A stretch of DNA of 64,000 nt, taken from positions 24,868,934 to 24,932,933 of the forward strand of contig NC_063151.1 in the NCBI RefSeq assembly GCF_020921035.1. Reading direction: 5' to 3'. The notes beneath the pieces are model-generated. The model ran no database searches, had not been told where the DNA came from, and saw nothing but the letters and a program-made list of their open reading frames with translations. The DNA comes from Rhodamnia argentea. Its lineage: Eukaryota > Streptophyta > Magnoliopsida > Myrtales > Myrtaceae. Below are positions 23,894 through 39,819 of the stretch, piece by piece (the stretch's first letter is position 1; each line of letters starts with the position of its first letter). Position numbers and translations under genes: made by a program.

Positions 23894-24801
23894 ATGTGGT
23901 GCCGCCTTGCAGGTCCGTTCGAGTACCTCGCCATAATAGGAGGATGGATCCTCGCCATAACAGGAGGATGGATCAAGGACGTCAAGGTTGTGAAGGTGGC
24001 GGAGTTATCGCCGTTCCAGAAGTGCGTCAAGTTCGACGTTTCCCCAGTGGACTACACGTTCGAGTCTCTCCCCTTCTTCCGCCCCGCCGTCTTCACCATC
24101 GGCCCCCAAGTCACCAACCACCAGAGCCTCGTCCGCTATGCCAATTTCTTTGCCTTCCGAGTTGAGCGCTCGGTCCACATCAACGACCTCGTCAAGGGTA
24201 TCATCGAGGGCCAGACCCACATCTTGGACGCCTCCGTGACCTTCCAGCATATCTTGGAGGGGGTCTCGGTCGAGCATATCTTGGAGGAGGTCTTTGGGAA
24301 GTTCTTCTCGAAACTCCAGTTGGAGCTCAACCAGTTTGGGCTCGTGATCTTCAAGGCTCACCTGGTCGGATATTTTTGCCCTAATTGAGCTCATCCTGAT
24401 ACATGAATTTCATAATCTTGTGACGTGGATCATGTGTTTTTTTTTTTTGTTTGCCTGTTACAATATATTTTATCGTGACCAGGTTACTTTATTAACAGGA
24501 ATATGCAGGCAAGACCAAGATGAAGGGTAAAGTCGGTGCTGGACAGACCAAACACAATGCTGTGAAAATCAATTTTGAGACTAATGGCAAGATGAACGTT
24601 AAAGTCGGTGTTGGACAGACTAAACACGATGCTGTGAAAACCGATTTTGAGACCAAGGCCAAGATGATGGTTAAAGTCGGTGTTGGACAGACCAAACACA
24701 ATGCTGTGAAAACCGATTTAGTAAACAAGATCATGGCGACCGGAATCCGTAAGGTGGAGATAAAGGAGACGACTACGAGGGTGGTGAAGATCTTTAGGTG
24801 A
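23894..24801 (+). CDS. Copy 2 of the lysine-rich repeat family, unknown function, two exons
   Basis: Predicted exons 23894-24364 and 24499-24801, joined in phase by GTCGGA / TTATTAACAG: 257 aa. Exon 1 alone is open to 24388 (164 aa), so the splice is an inference, supported by the same phase-0 junction in copy 3. Exon 1 begins MWCRLAGPFEYLAIIGGW, with a 21-bp internal duplication giving two GGWI boxes, followed by a segment with SPVDYTFESLPFF, VNHQSLVRYANFF-like and GIIEGQTHILDASV blocks and a helical Leu/Phe-rich end. Exon 2 encodes three 24-residue, 72-bp repeats (KxKVGxGQTKHxAVK), then KIMATGIRKVEIKET and a stop that coincides with AGGTGAGG, so a further exon is possible. Strongly basic; no known domain found. 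The ATG follows the leader CATCACA shared with copy 3. Probably a lineage-specific family. Confidence 0.6.
24520..24735 (+). repeat. Three 72-bp coding repeats in copy 2
   Basis: Three head-to-tail units starting ATGAAGGGTAAAGTCGGTG, ATGAACGTTAAAGTCGGTG and ATGATGGTTAAAGTCGGTG. Each encodes 24 residues and keeps the reading frame. Copies 1 (from 21600) and 3 (from 27885) have two full units and one truncated unit. Confidence 0.9.
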
Positions 24802-25694
24802 GGATGATTTGGATGATGAAGAGAGGATAAAAGCGTGAGGTCTTAAGAAATTGGAAAATTGTTTAGAAAAATAGGTTTTTATGAAATCGTCACTTCATTG
24901 GAACTTATATAGTTAGGGACGTTCTTTTCTTGTTTTCTAGTATAATTCATATCTTTACTCAACCGTGTTGATTTAGCATGATCATTGTAGATTAGATTAT
25001 GGATTTTTAGTTCAGTTTAGAATCGTGTTCGAGCATGTGATCTCAAGAAATTTTGTCTTACCGGCACTAACAACGAAAGATCTCGAGCAAAGCCATTGAC
25101 TGTTCAATGCTCCAAGCGTAGGGCTAAGTTGTGCTTCAACATCACCATTGTAGTCATGGTCAAGGTTGCCCAAAGCTGCGGCGGATCAACATAAATAGCT
25201 TACTATGTTAGATGAATTTTCCTTTTTCCATAGTAATTAATCGCGTCCTTTCGATTTAGTGTCAATGTGTGGCTAGCAGTTAGTTAACCCGCGCCACATG
25301 AAAAGATTAGGAAATTACCATTGTACCATGACTTTTGCAAACTAGGTGCCGTGTGGATTATACACCAAAAATTCTTTGCCATCAATTCAATCACATATAT
25401 CCAAATATAAAAGTATTGTCATTGATTCTGCAAAGATCGAATATTCATCTCGAACAGACAAATATAGCAAAAGAAACCATCGCGCAAAGCGCACTTTACC
25501 CTTTCCTTACTTAAACTAAAGGATTGAACAAGTGTTACAAATGCATTCATCCACCGCAAATTTTTCTTCCTTCTTTTTTGAACGAAAGGCAGTTGTAATG
25601 CCTTTAAGAATCATACTCGGAGGTGCTGGTACGCATTTCTTATCTTCCAAGTTGAAATACAGTCCTAACATTTCAATTGTGCAAGTTTTCTTTT

Positions 25695-26690
25695 TTCGGG
25701 TCGAAATTTATATCAGTTGAGTCTTAAGCCTTTTGACAATTTGTCAATTTAGTTATAAACCTTTCAATTGTGCCAATTTAGTCATCTCGGCTAATTTTGA
25801 CGAGAAATCTCTGACGTGGCGGTCTAGTCAACGCCGACCCTTCCCACGCACCACGCCGGTTATGATGTGGACAACCATTTGTAATAATTTTTGTAATTTT
25901 TTGAACTTTCTTTTCACCTTCTTCCTCTAGTCGGTCACCGGGTCTCAACGATGGTTGACGAGGCTTGACATTGCCGTCGCCGGGCAAGGTGACTTTGACA
26001 AGGTCGAGCCTCACCTAACCATCCTCGCCAACCTGGTGATGGCGAACCTTGGTCGCGATGGTGAGTTTGAGCCTCTCCGGCGACCGATGAGGGCAAGCTT
26101 TGCTCGAGGTTTGGCGATTGGCTAGAGGGAGAAAGGGAAAGAAAAACAAAGAAAAAAAAATAAAATATTTCAAAAAAATTATTAAAAGAACTTTAAAATT
26201 GTCTACGTCTGCGCCGACCGTCACGTAGGATGGCCGATACTGACTAGATCGCTACGTTAGTAATTTCTGGTTAAATTGAAAAATTACAGAAAAAATTCAA
26301 ATTATCAAAAGATTTAGGACTAAGGTTGCGTTCGTTTTGCGAAAAATGAAATATTCGAAAAATATTTTTCAAAAAATGATTGCTTCTATGGTTTAGAAAA
26401 ATTAGTCAATGAAAAATATTTTCATCATCGATAGCAATCCATGCCTAACTATTTTCATATGCGATGAAAAAATGTTTTATTCATTTATTTTTGTAAGCCA
26501 TATAAGCGATTATTTTTCAAAAAATGTTTTACAAATCACTTATTTTTTCGCGAAACGAACGCATTCTAATTTGATAAATTATCAAAAGGTTTAAGACTAA
26601 ATCGATACAATTGAAATGTTTACAATTAAATTGGCAACTTGCCAAAAGTTTTAAGACTAAATTAATACGAGTACAACATGTTTAGAAATT
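25695..26690. mobile_element. Long-TIR foldback element, non-autonomous, about 1 kb
   Basis: The left arm (about 25695-25830) reads TGAGTCTTAAGCCTTTTGAC, CAATTTAGTTATAAACCTTT, CAATTGTGCCAATTTAGTC, and the right arm (about 26570-26690) is its reverse complement with moderate divergence. Inner inverted pieces flank a GC-richer core (25810-26250) with CGACGTGGC-type words but no transposase frame. It lies in the segment of block B that is absent from block A. It belongs to the same class as the elements at 48.8 and 55.1 kb; no clean target duplication could be read. Confidence 0.65.
26324..26565. mobile_element. MITE nested in the right arm of the 25.7-26.7 kb foldback
   Basis: Ends GGTTGCGTTCGTTTTGCG and CGCGAAACGAACGCATT form imperfect inverted termini around GCGTTCGTTT. 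The interior is AT-rich and self-complementary (AAAATATTTTTC / GAAAAATATTTTC). CTAA flanks both ends, so a 3-4 bp target duplication (TAA) is possible, which would suggest a PIF/Harbinger-Tourist type. It interrupts the host arm between 'taggacta' and 'ctaatttg'. Confidence 0.6.
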
Positions 26691-27565
26691 TTTTGGCAAT
26701 TTTCTCACTACAATTATTTCCCCAAATTCCTATAGAAAGGTCGTCCTGCCACTATTATTTTCCATGTGGGGAAATAATTGCCGTTCACAAAGTGTAGGAC
26801 ATCCATTTTACGAGAAGATAGTCTTGACATGTTTTTGGGTGAATTCTATGGACTAGACTTAAATTTGGATAACCGAAGGCAACAATCTTTTCTTTGCTCC
26901 TTCCTTTTCTTGGGGTCTAATGCATTCTAATTGTAGTTCGACTAAATTTTTTGGTGAAATTCTGATCTTGCTAGCAATATGGCTTATTGAAAATTGTTTA
27001 CATATCTATCTGTGTTTTGCCGCAATACTGAATGAGATAAGATCTAAAGACTCAATGATAAAATAATAGGCACATTAGGCAAATGAAATTAAAGATCAGT
27101 CGCTCGATTGCGATAACGCTGGATTTTCATGATCAATGTCATTTGCCCAGTTTCAGTTTCTTTGATGTATTTTTCTTTTGGGTGCCTTTCCTTGAAAAAT
27201 TGTAACATGAGGAAGAACCTTTTAAATTTTAGACATTGCTAGAAAATTTCGAAATGACTCTACATAGTAACAATTGTTCGAATCGAAAGGTTTCAAGCAT
27301 TTGAAATCGAGTTCTAAAGTTTTGGATCATTTAGAAATATAATCCCGCTTTTTCGTTATTAGGAAAAAGAGATAGTCTCGAGCTTTGTCCTTCTAAGGAG
27401 GGGAAACATAAATAGTATACCTCATCTTTTACATGTCGAGCACCGGCATAAACTATCAAATGCAGTCATATAAATTAGTTTTAATAAATGAGAAGTTGTT
27501 TGTAGGTGCGCATTTTACTAAGGAAATAATATTTTGGCCTTTATATTTGATTTCTCCGGCTTCCC

Positions 27566-27572
27566 TATAAAT
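27566..27572 (+). promoter_or_regulatory. TATA box of lysine-rich gene copy 3
   Basis: TATAAAT in CCCTATAAATCTTCACTC, 104 bp upstream of the ATG at 27670; conserved with copy 2. Confidence 0.6.
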
Positions 27573-27669
27573 CTTCACTCTCTTTCCCCGTCCCTTCTTC
27601 TTCTCCGGCGCTGTCGTCGTTCTCGATCATCATCAGAAACCCTAGAGAAGAGAGAAAAGCCTCATCACA

Positions 27670-28325
27670 ATGTGGCGTGTCGCAGGCCCGTCTGAGTACC
27701 TCGCCGTAACAGGAGGATCCATCGAGGACTTCAAGCTCGCGAAGGCGGCGTGGATATGGCCGGCGGTCGGACTTCTTTTGCCCTAATTGAGCGCATCGTG
27801 ATACATGAATTTCATATTCCTATTACAATGTATTATATCGAGACCAAATTTCCTTATTAACAGGTATATGCAGGCAAGACCAAGATGAAGGGTAAAGTCG
27901 GTGCTGGACAGACCAAACACAATGCTGTGAAAACCGATTTAGAGACCAAGGCCAAGATGAAGGGTAAAGTCGGTGCTGGAAGGAGTAAACACGATGCTGT
28001 CAAAACCGATTTAGAGACCAAGGCCAAGATGAAGGCTGCGAAAACCGATTTAGAGACCGAGATTACAGCGAGGGGAACCCGTAAGGCGGAGATAAAGGAG
28101 ATGGCGGCCACAAGGGCGGCGAAGGTCTTCAAGAACCAAGCCACAGAGAATGAAGCATGCCCTCAAAAGGGTAACAATGGAAAAGACCAGCAAAAGGGAG
28201 GAAATACCCGGCAGCAGCACATGAAGGGTTGTCTCAAAGATCCGAGGAAGCGGCCTTCCAAGGGACAGAAGAAGACTGTCAGGTTCAACTTGCCTGAGGA
28301 TGATCTTGGGAGCAGGTTAGGATGA
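27670..28325 (+). CDS. Copy 3 of the lysine-rich repeat family, unknown function, two exons
   Basis: Predicted exons 27670-27765 and 27864-28325, joined in phase 0 (GTCGGA / TTATTAACAG): 185 aa. Exon 1 starts MWRVAGPSEYLAVTGGS and has lost the large central part present in copy 2 by an in-frame deletion that leaves the conserved donor. Exon 2 has two complete 24-residue repeats (KGKVGAGQTKHNAVKTDLET, then KGKVGAGRSKHDAVK), a truncated third (MKAAKTDLET), then a basic tail rich in Lys/Gln/Asn and a C-terminus KKTVRFNLPEDDLGSR. KTVRF fits the PP1-docking pattern [RK]-x-[VI]-x-[FW] and the residue pattern is kept in copy 1, which is suggestive only. Without splicing, exon 1 would end after 38 codons at TAA 27784. 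No known family recognised. Confidence 0.6.
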
Positions 28326-28819
28326 TTTTGATGAGGAGAAGAGGATAAGCATAGGGCCTAAAGTCTTCACTTCTTTGAAAAAGAAGTTGCCTTTTCTTCA
28401 TTGTAGGTGCAGGAGGCAAACTGGCGAGCTCCATAAGAACGAGAGGGGCCGAGGGGCAAAAGGCGAACAGCGGACGCTAAAACACTATGGCAACAGCCGG
28501 ATGCCGCTTCTAACAGGCCTGCAAAACGTATTCCGGCCTGTTCATTTGACAGCGGCACTTCCCCTGTTTGGATGAATCGCATTTTGATCGGAATACTTGT
28601 GTTTCTTTCTCAGGCTATAACATCCATATTTTACTGGGTAGTAGTTACTCATCTTTCAGACAGTTGTGCAAGAAAACATGTTTTAAGTTAGGTTAGTTTT
28701 GCGAATGTTTGTAGTTCATCTTTTGGGCACAATCTTCCACTAGGGTGGGTTCTTATTGCTGCTCCTCTGTGAAGATCATTAGATGCTTGTTTGAGTTCAA
28801 TTCTGATCTATCAATTCAG

Positions 28820-29042
28820 CTGTTAAAGATATTATGATATTTACTTGATTATGTATACTATTCAGGATCATGCATATTATCTTCTTTGATATTACATATC
28901 CTTGATTGACTAGATTTGGTATCATATTTATCTTATTACCTTAAATAATTATGTAATAAAGCTAGGCTCCTTGTACTCTTTTCTATTCATATCGACATAT
29001 ACAGAAATTACTCAATTATTGTTCGTCCGTGTTATTCTTAAG
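28820..29042. mobile_element. LTR-like insertion (solo LTR candidate), 223 bp
   Basis: Block A reads CTATCAATTCGGTAATGCC (22525-22543) without interruption. In block B the same site is split by 223 bp that begin CTGTTAAAGATATTATGA and end TCCGTGTTATTCTTAAG, flanked by TTCAG (28815-28819) and TTCGG (29043-29047), a 5-bp duplication with one change. The near-terminal TGTTA, an internal ATAAAG-type signal and the size fit a small Ty1/copia-type solo LTR, but the 3' end lacks a clear CA. Confidence 0.6.
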
Positions 29043-29658
29043 TTCGGTAATGCCTTTTGAGATTGAATAGAACTATCAATCACCAAACCGTATTTTACAT
29101 GCATATTGCCCCAAAAAAGAAGACTATATTATGATCGATTCTTCACAATTGATGGTCTGATGCTCGTGAGATGCACTACTTTGGTAATAAGTTAGAGTTT
29201 TTTTTTTTTCTTTTTTGATGTTGGCCGCATTGGGCCATTCTGAAATCAATTCAATAAGGAAAATGAACCGAAGGAGGCAAATAATTGCACCATAAAAATG
29301 CAATTTTTTCTCCATTGATAGTGCCCGTTAGCAACAATGTCTAATGTATGCAATGTGCCTCTTACTCCACCGCATTTGTAATACAACCATCAAACTTTAC
29401 CCTAGTTAATTACATTTTCGAAAGGGAAAAACGTTTATGTTCCACTCCGGAATTTGAAAACGAAGGGAATTATCCTCACTTTGAAATATCAGAAAAATGG
29501 GCTCGAACAAGAAGAGAATCTGGAAACGCATAAGTCCACGAAAAGTCCTAAAACTTGTCAAATGAAGTGCCACTTGAGTCTATATATGAGAGTCCAAATA
29601 TAAGAATGCTCCATACAAAGATAGGATAAAGCCACCAAAAAATTTCCCGTCCATCGTC

Positions 29659-29903
29659 CAATTGACTCGATTATTTTGCCCAAAAAAAAACTCGCGACCC
29701 AATTTTTGTGAAATAAGATTTGATTTTCGAAATAGAGTTTACTGCAATTTTATTTGTTTCTATTTATTTTGATCCAAACGTAGCCTCATAGTTATTTGAT
29801 TTTATTGTAATTACATTTTTTTGTCACTATTAAAATGATCAAATCTCATTTTACAAAAGACCAGGTCGCGAACTTTCCGTTGATAAAATAATCGAGTCAA
29901 TTG
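29659..29903. mobile_element. TIR foldback element, about 245 bp
   Basis: CAATTGACTCGATTATTTTG at 29659 is matched in reverse complement by AAAATAATCGAGTCAATTG ending at 29903. Inside, CTCGCGACC/GGTCGCGA and AAATAAGATTTGATTTT/CAAATCTCATTTTAC extend the fold. No target duplication was read with confidence. Confidence 0.65.
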
Positions 29904-30334
29904 TGTTAGAGTGATTAAATATAAAACCATGTCTTTAACTAACAGCTTAATCTTTTAGAATAATTGATGGTGGTTCGAAAAAATTTGACGGAGATCTTGA
30001 ATTCAAATCTTTCCTAATTTCATTTCACAAAGATTTACTTTTTTCTTTCATTTTCTTCCATGGATTGCCGTGAGGTGAGGCCTCCATGAGGGTCAGCCTA
30101 TGGGGTTCTATAACGATAATGTAACATGAGGTTCCATAGAACCCCAAGCGATTCAATTAAACTACTAAAAAGCATGTGAAATAAATGGTTTTATTTTTCG
30201 GAAAAAAAAATGGTTTTGTTTCGATCAATTTCTCGGCGGCAAGGGCATTTAGGAATTATAAGAAAACTTGACTTCTCGCAAATATCACACAACTTTACGG
30301 ATTTTGTTTGCTCATTACGGTTGCATGAGAAGAC

Positions 30335-30690
30335 AGTGACTTTTTTTTAATTTTCGAAGTTAGCCGTTTGAGGTCACTCTAAAATCAATTTGATGAGGGA
30401 CGTGAATAGAAGTAGGTAGATAATTGCGCCTCTAAATTGTAATTAGAAGAGCTCTCCATTTAAAGGAAATATCTATTTAGTTTTTGGAAAAGAAAGCACT
30501 TACCGTTTCCCTCAGAAATTTCTAGAAGAAGTATTCCGAACTTAAAAGAAAAATCATCAAAAGATTTTCGATTCGTCGTATGTACTATGTATGTTTTGAA
30601 AGATTTTAGGTCCTGTTTTGACGCCAAAAAAAAAAAAAAAAACAATTTAGATGTTGGGCTCGAACAAAGAACTGAATTTTAAAATTATTT
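30335..30690. repeat. 3' relic of a third duplicated block, abutting the PPR gene
   Basis: GGTCACTCTAAAATCAATTT, AGAAGTAGGTAGATAATTGC and GGGCTCGAACAAAGAACTGA follow the order and spacing of 22713-23145 in block A and 29230-29515 in block B. Only the distal 3' flank of the unit is present; no gene copy accompanies it. Confidence 0.65.
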
Positions 30691-30800
30691 AGGGGCTGGG
30701 CTGGGCTTAGTCCAATTGCTCGGTCACTTGGCCCATTATCGAAGTTCGAAAAGGCTGTAACACATTCAGCCTCCGTCGTCTTCTTCTTCGTTATTCGCTA

Positions 30801-31082
30801 ATGAAAGCCTTGCTTTCACTGCAATTCCAGCAATGGAAAGAACGATCCGAACGCTTTCCACCTCACCCTCTCTCCTCCCTCGCGTCAAGCTCCTCCTTTC
30901 GCGCCGCTTCTCCCTCTCGTCCTCTCCGCAGCCCACGCCGGACCCCCCAGACTTGTCGCCCGCCTCCGTCTGCGGCGCCCTCTCCGGCTACGCCAATGAC
31001 TGGAGGAAAGCCCTCGACTTCTTCAACTGGGCCGAGCAGCAGTGCCGCTTCCGGCACACCACCGATACCTACAACCGCATGA
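30801..31082 (+). promoter_or_regulatory. Upstream ATG/uORF overlapping the PPR start
   Basis: An ATG at 30801 in another frame opens 93 codons that run past the PPR start at 30833. Its context (CTAATGA) is weaker than that of the PPR ATG (GCAATGG), so leaky scanning could reach the main start. Whether 30801 is inside the mRNA is unknown. Confidence 0.35.
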
Positions 31083-32158
31083 TCGACATTTTGGGTAAGG
31101 TCTTCGAGTTCGACCTCTCTTGGAGCTTGATTGACCGAATGCGGGACGACCCGCTCTCGTTCCCGGACCACGTCACGTTCCGGATCATGTTCAAGCGGTA
31201 CGTGAGTGCCCATCTGGTCGATGAAGCATCCAGGACGTACGATAGGCTCGATGAGTTCGGTCTGAAGGACGAGACCGGTTATTACAATTTCGTAGACGCG
31301 TTGTGCGAGTACAAGCATGTGATGGAAGCTCACGAGCTCTGTTTCGGCAAGGACAAGAAGGCGGAGTTGGGCTTCGATGTCGATGACACAAAGATCTGTA
31401 ACATGATTCTTCGCGGGTGGTTCAAGATGGGGTGGTGGAGTAAGTGCGGGGAATTCTGGGAAGAGATGGATAAGAAGGGCATTAAGAAGGACTTGCACTC
31501 GTACTCGATTTACATGGACATCGAGTGCAAGAGAAGGAAGCCGTGGAAGGCGGTAAAGCTGTACAAGGAGATGAAGAGGAAGGGGATTAAGCTTGATGTC
31601 GTGGCATATAACACCGTTGTTCGCGCCGTCGGGCTCTCGGAAGGCGTGGACTTCGCAATTCGTTTGTGTAGGGAGATGAGAGAATTGGGTTGTGAGCCCA
31701 ATGTGGTGACAAACAACACCATCATCAAGCTCTTGTGCGACAATGGCAGGGTCCGGGATGCGCATAAACTGCTCGACGAAATGCGCAAGGGCGGTTGTAA
31801 ACCAAATGTGGTTACTTATAACTGCCTGTTTGGTTCGTTGGAGAAGCCTAGAGAGATACTGAGATTATTTTATAGGATGATTGGGACCGGAGTCGACCCT
31901 AGGATGGACACGTATGTGATGCTCATGAGGAAGTTTGGGAGGTGGGGATTTCTCAGGCCTGTCTTGATGTTATGGAATAAGATGGAAGAACTAGGAGCTA
32001 GTCCTGATGAATCTGCGTACAATGCCTTGATCGATGCTTTGGTGGACAAAGGCATGATAGATATGGCTCGAAGGTACGACGAGGAGATGCTTGCCAAAGG
32101 TCTTTCCCCCAAGCCTAGGGTAGAGCTGGCGCCAAAATCAGAGGAAGGTTCTCGATAG
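30833..32158 (+). CDS. P-class pentatricopeptide repeat protein, probably mitochondrial (At1g80550-like)
   Basis: Intronless, 441 aa. An Arg/Ser-rich, acid-poor N-terminus (RTLSTSPSLLPRVKLLLSRR) fits an organelle presequence. From about residue 78 the protein is built of 35-residue PPR motifs, clearest in the second half: YSIYMDIECKRRKPWKAVKL, VVAYNTVVRAVG, VVTNNTIIKLLCDNGRVRDA, VVTYNCLFGSLEKP, ESAYNALIDALVDKGMID. No E, E+ or DYW extension, so P class: RNA binding for stabilisation, splicing or translation rather than editing. Segments such as ALDFFNWAEQ, TTDTYNRMIDILGK and LILRGW-like blocks match what I recall of At1g80550. The ATG at 30833 gives the best presequence and context; an out-of-frame ATG lies 32 bp upstream. 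Convergent with IPMDH, whose stop is 1.6 kb downstream. Confidence 0.93.
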   Translation: MERTIRTLSTSPSLLPRVKLLLSRRFSLSSSPQPTPDPPDLSPASVCGALSGYANDWRKALDFFNWAEQQCRFRHTTDTYNRMIDILGKVFEFDLSWSLIDRMRDDPLSFPDHVTFRIMFKRYVSAHLVDEASRTYDRLDEFGLKDETGYYNFVDALCEYKHVMEAHELCFGKDKKAELGFDVDDTKICNMILRGWFKMGWWSKCGEFWEEMDKKGIKKDLHSYSIYMDIECKRRKPWKAVKLYKEMKRKGIKLDVVAYNTVVRAVGLSEGVDFAIRLCREMRELGCEPNVVTNNTIIKLLCDNGRVRDAHKLLDEMRKGGCKPNVVTYNCLFGSLEKPREILRLFYRMIGTGVDPRMDTYVMLMRKFGRWGFLRPVLMLWNKMEELGASPDESAYNALIDALVDKGMIDMARRYDEEMLAKGLSPKPRVELAPKSEEGSR

Positions 32159-33732
32159 CCGAAACTTACAAGCTGCCATGCTAAACACAGGTTACCTGGA
32201 GCGTGGATTGCTCCACAAGTGGAACCAAAACGGTAGCATGGAATGTCACTCGCAAAAAATGCGGTACTATCGGAGTAGGCTTCTTTTGATCATAGAGTTA
32301 GGTAGCACATGATTTTTTTAGTTACAATCAAGAAAATATAGATAGTATAATGCATTTCAAACATATCTAACTCAATAGGTTTCTTATTCAAACAACATTT
32401 ATTATGTTTAATTATGTTTCTAATACAAAATATTTAGATAAAACATGTACTTTGGGTACGTAATGTGATTATTTGTGTTGAAACATTTGGAATGCTCATT
32501 TAACGTGCCAAATCATTAGTGTATCGATTGAAATGGTGTTTTCTGGTAATCCTGTGCGAAACATGCCGTGTTTAGTATGTAATGTTAATATCATTGAGTA
32601 GACAACATGAATCTTTGCATGCTTGCTGCAGGGTGCAGATAAGTGCAGCTACTGTGCTTCAAGAACAACGGTAACATCTCCACAGCGGATACCATGTTGA
32701 TCCACCGATTGAAATCTGCTAGTTTTGCGCCTTGGATGATGGTCCGGTCATGATACACACAGGCAAGCATGATCAAGAGTCAGGTCTCCTCCTGAAGTTC
32801 TGCCCGGGGAGAGAGCTCAAACACTAAAGATGGGCTCAAGATTTAGAAGAACAAACAATTTCCTTTGAAGCAGTTTTTCTTGAAAGTTTGATGATGCTCG
32901 TTCTTTTTTCAACTTCTTCTTTTAGTTGAGTATCTTCAGGTAAAGGAATTCATATCATGCTGAAGAGCAGAAGCATCGAATTGTCCAGATTTCCCTCAAG
33001 GTCAATGTGCGCTGCTTCATCGATACAAGAGTTAAGAGACTGGGAACGTTGGGATGGGCAGTTGATTCAGAAAGTAGTTCTGTCCTCGGGGTCGCAGCTA
33101 CATTTTTTTAACTGTTATTGAAATGACAAAGCAAGAATTTGGTATACTAATGTGAATGTGATGGTACTATTTTTTTGTCGAGTATGTGAACTTTGGAGAA
33201 GTGGATGCATGGCATGAGGTGGTGGATTTGCATAACAGTTCATGCAAGCCCATCGGATCTAATAGTGAATCAAATTTGGTAGATTGTCTTAGTATACCAC
33301 TACTGTTCTTAGCATTACTCATATCTAACAGTGAACTTGTGTCCTCATACTCCAGTCTTTTCGAGTTTTCCTCAATCATCTTACTCTCTGCAGTCTCATG
33401 TTCATTCATCTGCCATACTCGCTCTGCCCAGTGGAGATTCGGCAATAAACAGAAGGAACGAGAATCTCACATTGTCTGTAATTTCACATTAGTCTATATA
33501 GTTTCTGCAGCACAAATTAACAAAGCCTGTAAATGGATGAATACTCTGAGTGATACCAACATCACCACGAAATGTTAAACTGTTTTGATATAGGTGCTCA
33601 ATCTGAAAATAATGAAATAGCCAATGCCGTACCAAGTAGATCTCTGGCTGATGTCTAGCTGATCTTTCAGAGCGGCAACTCAGTTCTCTTGTTACAATCT
33701 TTGCAATCTTTGTAATTAGGACACCCTCCTAC
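32159..33732. other. Spacer between the convergent PPR and IPMDH genes
   Basis: Contains the 3' UTRs of both genes. Frames at 33186-33578 (+) and 33167-33445 (-) overlap each other and have no known domain, so neither is called. GCTGCAGGGTGCAGATAAG at 32627 looks like an acceptor and might mark an intron in the PPR 3' UTR. Confidence 0.5.
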
Positions 33733-39789
<6,057 letters not shown>

Positions 39790-39795
39790 CGTTCG

Positions 39796-39819
39796 GAGAG
39801 AGAGAGAGAGAGAGAGAGT
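39796..39819. repeat. CT tract (minus strand) in the IPMDH 5' leader
   Basis: About 12 dinucleotides ending 6 bp before the IPMDH ATG; CU-rich on the mRNA. Confidence 0.85.

Larger units (their letters stand above)
24885..29520 (+). repeat. Duplicated block B carrying copy 3 of the lysine-rich gene family
   Basis: Collinear with block A: TATGAAATCGTCACTTCATT at 24881, AACATGAGGAAGAACCTTTT at about 27207, the gene copy, GCGAACAGCGGACGCTAAAA at about 28467, GACTATATTATGATCGATTC at about 29122. Relative to A it has gained about 1.9 kb (25100-27010, including a TIR foldback) and a 223-bp LTR-like insert. Confidence 0.8.

Noticed and set aside
25778..26224. Frames within the 25.7-26.7 kb foldback that might be a captured gene or transposase
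   Set aside because: Both are short, low-complexity and interrupted; no transposase motif is visible.
33167..33445. 92-codon minus-strand frame downstream of IPMDH
   Set aside because: Overlaps an equally long plus-strand frame, has no recognisable domain, and lies beyond the IPMDH stop where a 3' UTR is expected.
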